Positions 16,718 through 23,745 of a stretch of 38,357 nucleotides of DNA are shown in pieces (position 1 is the first letter of the stretch; every line of letters starts with the position of its first letter). The DNA comes from Gemmatimonadota bacterium. GTDB lineage: Bacteria; GCA-2686955. The DNA is taken from the NCBI GenBank assembly GCA_002686955.1, contig NYZA01000227.1, positions 1 through 38,357 on the forward strand. Direction: 5' to 3'. Both the position numbers and the translations under genes were made by a program. The notes under the pieces were generated by a model. That model saw only the letters and a program-made list of their open reading frames with translations, was not told the origin of the DNA and searched no databases.

Positions 16718-18715
16718 TCAGGAGACACGCCGCAACGGACGCCCCTCACCGTCGAGCACAAGGAGCTGGCGGGGCTCCCCCACGCTGAGCAAGAGGTGGC
16801 GATCACGGATCGACACCATTCTCCATCGGCGAACGCCGCGAAGCTCGTCCGGCAATCCACCAGCGATCACCGATTCGACGGCGACCCGCGAAACGATCGG
16901 TGCTTTGGCCAGACGGGTGCAGAGCGAACAGAGCGAGCGGCTCGATACACATCGATTGCAGTAGTGCTCGTGACAGCTCGAACAGCGAAGTGCGTGCCCC
17001 TCGCAGACTGTGTCGCCACAGGGGGCACAGGAGTGGGAGTGGACCGGGCAGGCCTGTCGACCACAGGTTCTGCAAACCTCTGCATGGGCACGACAGAGAT
17101 CGCTGTCGCAGATCGAGCAGCGGGTGCCGTCGCGGTCGCAAACGGCGTTGCCGCAGCTCGCGCACTCGCCCGCGCATTTCTCGCAGACCGCCCTGCCACA
17201 AACTGTGCACTCCGCTGCGTGATCCGCACAACGCGACAAACCGCAGCTCACGCAGATCGACGCGTGTTCTCCGCATCCCGTACGGTGGCAAGCGGCGCAA
17301 CGCTGCGAGTGGGAGGGGCAGACGATCGCCCTACAGAAATCGCATTCTTCCAAGCAGCAGGGGCAATGGGCGCGACCGCACACCGAGCAATCGATCGACT
17401 CCGAAGTGCAGACGGGCTTCCGACACCGGGCGCACTCGAGTGCGCAGTTCCAACAGAGCGCTCCGCCGCAGGTCGCGCATTCGGTTCGGCACCGACCGCA
17501 GAGATCGGTGTCACATCGAGCGCATCGGGCGCCGCAGCTTTCGCAAGACGCGCGGCCGCAACGCCCGCATTCCCGCGCATCGGTTTCACAGACGATGCCG
17601 CGACAGTCCTGGCACGAGGATTCACACCGATCGCATACCGGAGTCGCGCACGTCGAGCATGGCTGCACTCCACAGCCCACACAAGAAAACCGTCCGCACA
17701 TGCCGCAGATACGCGCGCATGCGGCGCAGACCACATGCCCGCTGGAGCAGAGCGATAGCTCGAGGGCGGGTGTTCCACACGCCGAGCATCCGCCTGCTTC
17801 CAACGCGCCGGTGGACTGGTCGATTTCGATCGTGTGCTCTCCTAGAAGGCGATCTCGCGTGAGCGTCACCCTCGCCCGCACCCAAGGAACCTCGATCTCC
17901 GCGAAGCTGACAAGCCGGATCACGACGCGCTGGCGGTGGTTCTCGATCTCCTCGGCCAGCTTGTGCTCGTATTCGTCGTCAACCTGTTCAGTCGCATCTC
18001 GCCAGCGCGCGGGATCGCCCCGGGGCATCTCTTCCAAGCGATCCCTATAGTAGCTCTTCAGTCGCGTGATTGTATGTCGCAATCGATCGTGCAGGGCATC
18101 GGCCATTTCGCCTGCCCGATCGCGGGCTACCCGAGCCGCGAGCTTTGATGCTTCCTGGAAAGCGGCATCGAGCTCTTCGACCGATGCGTGGCGGCGAAGC
18201 AGCACTTTCGAGTCGTCATCCAACCACGTTCCCGGATCGATTCGTCGGGCAACATTGTTGTCATCTACCGCGATGCTCACCAAATCCTCTATCCGCTCAT
18301 CGGAGAGATAGACCAGGCGTATATGGAACACGTAGTGGCGCTTGAGTAGTCGCTCCAGCCGCGGCTCCGAGGTATCGGCGTCGGTCGCGTCGATCCGCCG
18401 AGCGATCCCGTCTCGCCTCACCCGATGGCGCACGGGAAGACGCAACCGAAGGCGGCGGCCTTCGCTGCTCATTTGTTTGAGCACACTCTCGAGTACGAAG
18501 CTGCCCGGTGTCACTCTTTCGACATCCGCGCTTTGCACTCCCGTACCGAAACCGAGCAGCATCTCTTCTCGCCCAAAGAATTCGACCAGCTCTCCCCCCA
18601 TCCTTACGTGAGAAACGCCGCCCTCTCGAGAGATCTCCGCGCCGTGTCGCCGAAAGAAAGCCTCGGTGAAGTCGCGCAGATCGTCGAACGGGCCGGCCCT
18701 ATCCCCTTCGCTCAT
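16718..18715 (-). CDS. Cys-rich protein with seventeen tandem 15-residue zinc-finger-like units
   Basis: 665 aa, no family recognised. Residues 1-300 are cysteine-free, mixed helix/strand and rich in charge. An amphipathic helical stretch at 180-265 ('FQEASKLAARVARDRAGEM') is probably coiled coil. Residues 310-600 are an array of the pattern C-x2-C-x4-C-x2-[C/H/D]. Units begin at Cys337, 353, 368, 383 and then every 15 residues to 578; fifteen of the seventeen are exactly 15 long. The fourth ligand is Cys in the first half and mostly His in the second. The last 65 residues return to an ordinary beta-rich sequence ('LPDELRGVRRWRMVSIRDRH'). The array could bind many metal ions, like stacked zinc ribbons or B-boxes. 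It is the last gene of the cluster and its start overlaps the helicase stop by 4 bp (ATGA). Confidence 0.85.
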   Translation of the reverse strand: MSEGDRAGPFDDLRDFTEAFFRRHGAEISREGGVSHVRMGGELVEFFGREEMLLGFGTGVQSADVERVTPGSFVLESVLKQMSSEGRRLRLRLPVRHRVRRDGIARRIDATDADTSEPRLERLLKRHYVFHIRLVYLSDERIEDLVSIAVDDNNVARRIDPGTWLDDDSKVLLRRHASVEELDAAFQEASKLAARVARDRAGEMADALHDRLRHTITRLKSYYRDRLEEMPRGDPARWRDATEQVDDEYEHKLAEEIENHRQRVVIRLVSFAEIEVPWVRARVTLTRDRLLGEHTIEIDQSTGALEAGGCSACGTPALELSLCSSGHVVCAACARICGMCGRFSCVGCGVQPCSTCATPVCDRCESSCQDCRGIVCETDARECGRCGRASCESCGARCARCDTDLCGRCRTECATCGGALCWNCALECARCRKPVCTSESIDCSVCGRAHCPCCLEECDFCRAIVCPSHSQRCAACHRTGCGEHASICVSCGLSRCADHAAECTVCGRAVCEKCAGECASCGNAVCDRDGTRCSICDSDLCRAHAEVCRTCGRQACPVHSHSCAPCGDTVCEGHALRCSSCHEHYCNRCVSSRSLCSLCTRLAKAPIVSRVAVESVIAGGLPDELRGVRRWRMVSIRDRHLLLSVGEPRQLLVLDGEGRPLRRVS
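16930..17707 (-). repeat. 45-bp-period coding repeat (17 Cys/His units)
   Basis: In-gene tandem repeat corresponding to residues 337-593 of the Cys-rich protein. The period is 45 bp (15 codons) over fifteen units, with a 48-bp first unit. Only the Cys/His frame (C-x2-C-x4-C-x2-C/H) is kept; the residues between differ from unit to unit and the DNA is not highly identical. It is therefore an old, selected protein repeat rather than a recent DNA expansion. Confidence 0.85.
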
Positions 18716-20637
18716 TGTTCCAACACCGAATCGAGGATTCTATCCGCTTCCCTGATATGGTGAATCCGATGGCGGGCCTGCTCAAATCGATCGGCCAATG
18801 AACGAAAGCCCTCCTCCATTCCGCTCTCATCGTGAACTGAAAGAAAGAGCTCTCTCACGATCTGCTCAAACGATTGTTGCTCTCCGAGCTCACCGAGAAT
18901 CAGATCGAGCTCGCCGATAACAAGCTCGAACATCCGGATCTTGTGGGCCAATATGTCGAGAATCCGCGCTTCGATCGTTCCCTCGAGCGAGAGATTAATG
19001 ATATTTACGGGTTGCTCTTGACCCAGCCGATGCAATCGTCCGATGCGCTGCTCGACTCTCATCGGATTCCAGGGTAGATCGAAATTGATCAGTTGGTGGC
19101 AGAACTGCAAATTAAGCCCTTCACCACCAGATTGCGTCGAGATCAGAATCCTCGCTTCGTCTCGAAACCTGCGCAGTGTTTCCGATCTCGCGTGCATCGA
19201 CGCAAGCCCCCCGTGAAATATTTCGACCGATTCCCCTCTCTCGATGAGAAGGCGCTGGAGCTGCGACATCGTTTCGAGAAAATCGGTGTAAATGATGAAC
19301 TTGCCGGGGAACTTGTCCAGTATCTCATAGACGGCTCTCACCTTTCTAGTCTCGGATGAGATGCCGGCGGCGATTCCGGCGAGCGATCTGAGACGCTCCG
19401 CACCCTTTCCCGCCAGATCGGGTCGCTCCGCCATCGTGCGCAGTGTCTTGCTCAAGGCGGCGGGGGAAGATGTTGCCTCGCGCTGAAGAGTCACGAGTGT
19501 TAGCAATCGTATTCTGTCGGCATGTCCCGTCCCTAACTCGTCGCGGATGTAGCTGGTGATGTCGTCATAGACCTCCTGTTCGTCCGGTTCGGCCTTCAGA
19601 TGGTAAATCGCGGCCCTACGGGGAGGCAGTTTGATCCCCACCGTGCTGCGCCGATTTCGGATCATCACGTCGGATAGAACCCGTTTGAGCTCATCGGTTC
19701 GCGATGGAAGTCGTGGATCCTGTTTCGATACATGCGTCTTGCGGAAGTTTCTGACCGTCCCCAGGATTCCGGGCTTCAGAATCGTCAGCAGTGAATAGAG
19801 CTCCGTCAAGTCGTTGTGTACCGGCGTTGCCGTGAGCAAAAGAACGTATTTCTTCTTGATCCTATTGACGAATCGGAACCGTCTCGTCGCACGGTTCTTG
19901 AGTTTGTGCGCTTCATCGACGATGAGCAGATCATAGCGATGCGCGAGAATCTGTCGTGAGTTTCTTTCGGACTGCGCCGTCGAGAGTGATGCCAATACGC
20001 GCTCGCCGCCCCAGCTTCCAGGCGCCCTGGCAATAGCGAACTCTTCACCGAACTTCTCTCGCATCTCCTCTTGCCACTGTGTGACCACCGACGCGGGTGT
20101 GAGAATCAACACATTTCGAACGAGTCCGCGTAGCAACAATTCCTTCATCACAAGGCCGGCTTCGACGGTCTTGCCCAATCCAACCTCGTCGGCCAAGAGC
20201 GCTTGGCCTCGCATCCTCTGCAATGCATCTTGGGCCGCTCGCACCTGATGCTCGAAGTGCAGAATCTCAACTTCGTCGAGCGCCATAAGCGTGTCGAATC
20301 CGGGCGTGATGTCGTGGCGAGCCGCCGCCAGGCGAAGGCGGAATAGGTCGATATCAGGCGACATGGTTCCGGAGAACAGATCGGTATACGATCGGTCGAT
20401 CGCGACGCTCGGTTCCGGAATCTCGATCCCCGCGTCGCGAAAGAAGCTGAGGTTTTGGCCACGGCCGCCGAAGGGCTCGCCACAGCGAAAACACTCGTTT
20501 CGGGTTTCCGGGTCCAACCAGGCGCATACGGGGCAACGCCGACCGAGAGTCGGTGGCGCAAGATCGGCTTTTCGTTCGGTCGATGAGACCGGGTCGCGAG
20601 GGATCTCAAGCCACTCGAAGCGTTCTCCGCTCCTCAT
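18712..20637 (-). CDS. SNF2/RapA-like DEAH helicase with N-terminal zinc ribbon
   Basis: 641 aa superfamily 2 ATPase. Residues 35-52 form a zinc ribbon (Cys35, Cys38, Cys49, Cys52: 'CPVCAW...ECFRCG'). After a linker come the Q-like region 'LHFEHQVRAAQDALQRM', motif I 'LADEVGLGKT' (148-157), motif Ia 'ILTPASVVTQW', motif II D-E-A-H (241-244) and motif III 'LLTATP'. The C-terminal lobe has 'KFIIYTDFLETM', 'ILISTQSGGEGLNLQFCHQLINFDLPWNP' (motif V region) and 'QRIGRLHRLGQ' (motif VI). This is closest to RapA/HepA-type translocases, which move on double-stranded DNA and remodel protein-nucleic-acid complexes. RapA-specific N-terminal Tudor-like domains are not obvious. It overlaps both neighbours by 4 bp. 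A few lines sampled by eye had lower GC (47-58%) than the AAA gene. Confidence 0.9.
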   Translation of the reverse strand: MRSGERFEWLEIPRDPVSSTERKADLAPPTLGRRCPVCAWLDPETRNECFRCGEPFGGRGQNLSFFRDAGIEIPEPSVAIDRSYTDLFSGTMSPDIDLFRLRLAAARHDITPGFDTLMALDEVEILHFEHQVRAAQDALQRMRGQALLADEVGLGKTVEAGLVMKELLLRGLVRNVLILTPASVVTQWQEEMREKFGEEFAIARAPGSWGGERVLASLSTAQSERNSRQILAHRYDLLIVDEAHKLKNRATRRFRFVNRIKKKYVLLLTATPVHNDLTELYSLLTILKPGILGTVRNFRKTHVSKQDPRLPSRTDELKRVLSDVMIRNRRSTVGIKLPPRRAAIYHLKAEPDEQEVYDDITSYIRDELGTGHADRIRLLTLVTLQREATSSPAALSKTLRTMAERPDLAGKGAERLRSLAGIAAGISSETRKVRAVYEILDKFPGKFIIYTDFLETMSQLQRLLIERGESVEIFHGGLASMHARSETLRRFRDEARILISTQSGGEGLNLQFCHQLINFDLPWNPMRVEQRIGRLHRLGQEQPVNIINLSLEGTIEARILDILAHKIRMFELVIGELDLILGELGEQQSFEQIVRELFLSVHDESGMEEGFRSLADRFEQARHRIHHIREADRILDSVLEQ

Positions 20638-22148
20638 GTTTCGGCCGACGCACGCCGGGCTCGGCCCCGCGCCCAGTCGCGAAGGGCGGAAACATCGTGG
20701 TCCATCGTGCGGGACAGAGGCGCAGTCGCATCAAGATTGTGCAAAACATCGTCATCGGCGAGAGGTCGCTTCGCCTGAAAGGCGTCGAAAAGTCCGCCCA
20801 CCACCGACTCCTCGATCTCCGCGCCGCTGAATCCCTCGCTCGCGTTCGCGAGGCGCCTGAGATCGAAGCTCTCGGGATTGCGATCGCGAGCACGCAGATG
20901 GATCCGGAAGATCGCCTCCCTCTCGAGAACCGTCGGCAGATCGACGAAGAAGATCTCGTCGAATCTGCCCTTTCTGAGAAGCTCGGGAGGGAGCTGCCGC
21001 ACATCGTTGGCAGTCGCGACGACAAAGACGGCGCGGCGCTTCTCTTGCAGCCAAGTCATGAAGGTGCCGAACACTCTCGCGGCGGTGCCGGCGTCTGAAT
21101 AGTTCGATGATCCGGTCCCGGCGAAACCTTTTTCGACCTCGTCGATCCACAGAATGACCGGAGCGATCGACTCCGCCGTTCTGATCGCGAGTCGCATATT
21201 CTCTTCGCTTGAGCCCACCGTGCCGGAGAAAACGCGTCCGACATCGAGACGCAGGATCGGCTGCCCCCACTGCGCCGCAATCCCCTTGGCCGTCAACGAT
21301 TTCCCACAGCCTTGCACGCCAACGAGCAACACCCCTCTCGGGGCGGGCAGGCCGAATTCACGGGCGCGATCGGAGAGGGCATCCCCTCGCTTGCGGAGCC
21401 ATTCTTTGAGCTGGCCGAGGCCGCCGACCTGATCGAGGGTCGCTTCCGGATCGTAGTACTCGAGAATCCCCGACTTGCGAATGATCTGCTTCTTCTCTTC
21501 GAGCACCGAATCGACCGCCGAACCGTCCACCGAGCGAGCGCGCACGACTGCCTTCGCCATCGCGTTCTCGAACTCGCCGAGTGTGAGCCCCTGTGCCGCG
21601 CGAATCACGGCCTCGCGCGTCAGACGAGGAAGATCGATCCGCACGTCGCCCCGCTCGTGCAACCAACCCAGTAGATCGTCGAGCGCGCGCCCCAAGACCT
21701 CTCTGTCGGGCAGCTCGTGATCCACGACTTCGATCTCCTTGGCCAGCTCGGTCGGCAGCTTCAGCACCGGAGAGACCAGAAGAATCGAGACCGGGCGGGT
21801 GCGCAGCGCCGCCACCAGGTCGCGAAGTTTGCGGACGATTCGGGGGTCGTTCAGGTAGGGATGAAAGTCGAGAAGGACGACCATCCGCTCCTGGTCTTCG
21901 TTCGCGAGCTCATCGAGTACAATCCGAGGATCGGTCGTGTCGGGCCCGCGGCGCGCCGCCGGAACCGGAGCCTTGCGCCCGTCACGGCGGAGGCCTTCGG
22001 TCGATGTCCAGATCCACATCTCTTTCGAGACGGTCTTCGCCACTTGTCGCACCGATTCGAGGACGCGTTGCTCTTCGAATGAGACCACGTACATCAAGGG
22101 GTATCGCGCGCGGATGGAGTCGACCAGGTGTGAGATCAGGTTGTTCAT
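20634..22148 (-). CDS. AAA+ ATPase, Ycf46-like
   Basis: 504 aa from the ATG at 22148, which overlaps the stop of the preceding gene as ATGA; the frame is open further upstream but unneeded. Residues 1-200 resemble the N-terminal half of Ycf46-type proteins: 'LISHLVDSIRARYPLMYVVSFEE' (4-26), then a degenerate ATPase-like fold with 'MVVLLDFHPYLND'. Residues 240-450 are a classical AAA module with Walker A 'GVQGCGKS' (277-284), Walker B 'ILWIDEVEK' (332-340), sensor 1 Asn381 in 'VATAND', Arg fingers in 'LLRKGRFDE' (391-397) and sensor 2 'SGAEIEE'. Family knowledge: Ycf46 is found in cyanobacteria and plastids and its job is poorly defined. It probably forms a ring and, from its place in the operon, works with the helicase. 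Confidence 0.9.
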   Translation of the reverse strand: MNNLISHLVDSIRARYPLMYVVSFEEQRVLESVRQVAKTVSKEMWIWTSTEGLRRDGRKAPVPAARRGPDTTDPRIVLDELANEDQERMVVLLDFHPYLNDPRIVRKLRDLVAALRTRPVSILLVSPVLKLPTELAKEIEVVDHELPDREVLGRALDDLLGWLHERGDVRIDLPRLTREAVIRAAQGLTLGEFENAMAKAVVRARSVDGSAVDSVLEEKKQIIRKSGILEYYDPEATLDQVGGLGQLKEWLRKRGDALSDRAREFGLPAPRGVLLVGVQGCGKSLTAKGIAAQWGQPILRLDVGRVFSGTVGSSEENMRLAIRTAESIAPVILWIDEVEKGFAGTGSSNYSDAGTAARVFGTFMTWLQEKRRAVFVVATANDVRQLPPELLRKGRFDEIFFVDLPTVLEREAIFRIHLRARDRNPESFDLRRLANASEGFSGAEIEESVVGGLFDAFQAKRPLADDDVLHNLDATAPLSRTMDHDVSALRDWARGRARRASAET

Positions 22149-22921
22149 CGTTTCTTCGCAAGTCTCGATATCGGTCGCCACTCGTCGCTCCCCCTGAAGA
22201 GTTTGGAAAGATAGGCGTGATACCGATCGGCATCTCTGGGAACGAGCCTGCGGGGGGCCGGGTAGCCCAGGGGATTCGGCTCGTAGCGCCATATGCCGGC
22301 GACCTCCAGTCGCTCCGGCAGGTGGTCGATCGCGCTCTCCATGCGAGCCCACGAGAGGGCGGGGCAGCCTGAGCGCCGGCGCAAGGGGCTCAGGAAGGAA
22401 CGCATTCGATGTCGGTCGAGCATCCAGTGGCTCTTCGCCACCGGGCGGGCAAAGTCGAACCAATGCGGTCGCTCTGGGTCGAGCGCCGTGGGACCGAGAC
22501 GCAACCGAATGTGGCGATCCCGGCACCCGAGATGCGAAGGATACTCGCCATAGTCAGCGCATGCCTCGACATCGCGGCCCTCCGAGAGCACGTGATCGAC
22601 ATGGCAGTCAACGAACGCATCGATGTCGCCCCGATCGGCGGGCCATCCACTCAGATGCGCCTGCACGCCCGGCCATTCTCCGGCGAGGCGCCAGAGAGTA
22701 CGGAACTCCGCCAGGTCCTCGGCCCGGTAGGTGTTGCGGTAGATGCAGCCGCCCCGTTCGTCCAGCATTCGGACCGCGCCGGGGTGCTCGGCGTGAAAGG
22801 CGATCACCTCATCGATCCCCCGCACGTCGATCCGCCTGAAATCGAGAACGACGTACCAACCCCGATCCACGGGGGACCAATTCGATTCGGCTTCGATCGG
22901 GGTCTCGTCGGGCGTGTCCAT
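22145..22921 (-). CDS. uncharacterised protein, first gene of the AAA/helicase cluster
   Basis: 258 aa, no family recognised. It looks soluble and cytoplasmic: acidic N-terminal tail (1-18), then an alpha/beta sequence beginning 'GWYVVLDFRRIDVRGIDEVIAFHAEHPG' (about 21-48). It is unusually rich in His, Trp, Arg and Asp. A middle segment has several Cys/His residues: 'FVDCHVDHVL', 'VEACADYGEY', 'SHLGCRDRHIRLRLG'. These could bind metal. The C-terminal part is basic ('KLFRGSDEWRPISRLAKKR'). Its stop overlaps the start of the AAA gene by 4 bp (ATGA), the same junction used at the other two boundaries of the cluster, so all four genes are expected on one transcript. An adaptor, nuclease or substrate-recognition role is possible, but no catalytic motif is visible. 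Confidence 0.78.
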   Translation of the reverse strand: MDTPDETPIEAESNWSPVDRGWYVVLDFRRIDVRGIDEVIAFHAEHPGAVRMLDERGGCIYRNTYRAEDLAEFRTLWRLAGEWPGVQAHLSGWPADRGDIDAFVDCHVDHVLSEGRDVEACADYGEYPSHLGCRDRHIRLRLGPTALDPERPHWFDFARPVAKSHWMLDRHRMRSFLSPLRRRSGCPALSWARMESAIDHLPERLEVAGIWRYEPNPLGYPAPRRLVPRDADRYHAYLSKLFRGSDEWRPISRLAKKR

Positions 22922-22963
22922 CTGCCCGAGAAGGATACGCTGCTGTGAGACTTGCTGCCGCGC

Positions 22964-23131
22964 TCAAAGATCGACGCGGATCTCCAGCTCGCTGACCTTG
23001 CCGATATCGTCGAGGGGTACACGGGCTCTGCCGCGCCTTTGCGCCGCCAGCATAGCGATCGTAGAGTGTCCACTAGGCGTCTCGGCACGGCGGGTTCGCG
23101 GCACAGCGCCCCGCCAAGCGTAGTTCGTCAC
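22964..23131 (-). CDS. possible small ORF between sigma factor and the four-gene cluster
   Basis: 55 aa if a GTG at 23131 is used; no ATG is available and no ribosome-binding site is obvious. The C-terminal half ('RARVPLDDIGKVSELEIRVDL' region, residues ~35-55) has protein-like composition and GC-rich third positions. The 243-bp gap between the sigma-factor stop and the cluster's first gene is otherwise empty and must hold the cluster's promoter if it has one of its own. No homology recognised; it may be non-coding. Confidence 0.2.
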   Translation of the reverse strand: MTNYAWRGAVPRTRRAETPSGHSTIAMLAAQRRGRARVPLDDIGKVSELEIRVDL

Positions 23132-23164
23132 TGCGTGTTTCGGCCCTCGTCGCGGCTTGCGCGA

Positions 23165-23716
23165 TCACCTTTGGGCATCCCCGACTCTTCGGCGGACCGG
23201 CCTTGCGAGCTTGCCGAGGGCGCGAGCGATCGTCGGTCCGATCGAGCCTCGCGGAATGCCCGTCCGACTCGCAATCTCATCGTATGAGAGCGAGTCTTTG
23301 TACCGCAGTCTCAGAAGGAGAGCTCCTCTCCGACCCGCTTCCGAGCCGGGCAGAAGTGAGAGCAGCTCTTCGAATCCCGGGAAACCGGAATCGGTGGGTT
23401 CCAGTGAAGGGGAGGGATCGACCTCCCTCTTCAGCAGCTCTCGCCGATCAGCGTCTCGATATCGTCGCCTGAGGGGATCAGTCGCGCGTCCGCACACGAT
23501 CGTCAGCACGTATCCGCGCGGGCTCGATGGGTCTCGAACCCGGAGAAATATGCTTGGATCGGCCAACGCCAGGAAGGTCTCCTGAAACGCGTCCTCGACC
23601 TCGTCCGGATCGTTGATCACTCCGCCGATGACGAAACGAACCGCCCCGGCGTAGCGCCGGACCAGCGCCGCGGGCTCTCGCCTGCGGCATCCCAAGAGCG
23701 CCGCGTCGTCGTTCAT
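23165..23716 (-). CDS. RNA polymerase sigma-70 family factor (ECF-like)
   Basis: 183 aa, the size of an ECF sigma factor with region 2 and region 4 only. Region 2 covers about 15-85: 'LVRRYAGAVRFVIGGVINDPDEVEDAFQETFLAL' (18-51), with the Asp/Glu-rich core-binding helix, then 'PRGYVLTIVCGRATDPLRRRYRD'. Region 4 near 130-175 has 'ALLLRLRYKDSLSYDEIASRTGIPRGSIGPTIARALGKL', with the helix-turn-helix that reads the -35 element. No anti-sigma factor is seen next to it. It begins 29 bp after the stop of the secreted glycosidase gene on the same strand, so the two are probably cotranscribed, and it lies upstream of the four-gene cluster. Its targets are unknown. Confidence 0.88.
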   Translation of the reverse strand: MNDDAALLGCRRREPAALVRRYAGAVRFVIGGVINDPDEVEDAFQETFLALADPSIFLRVRDPSSPRGYVLTIVCGRATDPLRRRYRDADRRELLKREVDPSPSLEPTDSGFPGFEELLSLLPGSEAGRRGALLLRLRYKDSLSYDEIASRTGIPRGSIGPTIARALGKLARPVRRRVGDAQR

Positions 23717-23745
23717 CAGTCTTCAGCGCGTTCGCCCTGTTGGAG

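Noticed and set aside
16930-17707. Regular 45-bp period looks at first like a tandem-repeat or CRISPR-like array.
   Set aside because: The DNA units are not near-identical; only codons for Cys/His are kept in phase, so it is a protein repeat.
16796-17862. Two overlapping 320-codon open frames on the plus strand opposite the Cys array.
   Set aside because: They arise from the 45-bp periodicity of the real minus-strand gene; their sequences are low-complexity Arg/Ala/Ser with no motifs.
22804-23088. 94-codon minus-strand frame overlapping the start of the cluster's first gene.
   Set aside because: Ser/Arg-rich out-of-frame reading of the 258-aa gene's 5' end; no motif or ribosome-binding site.
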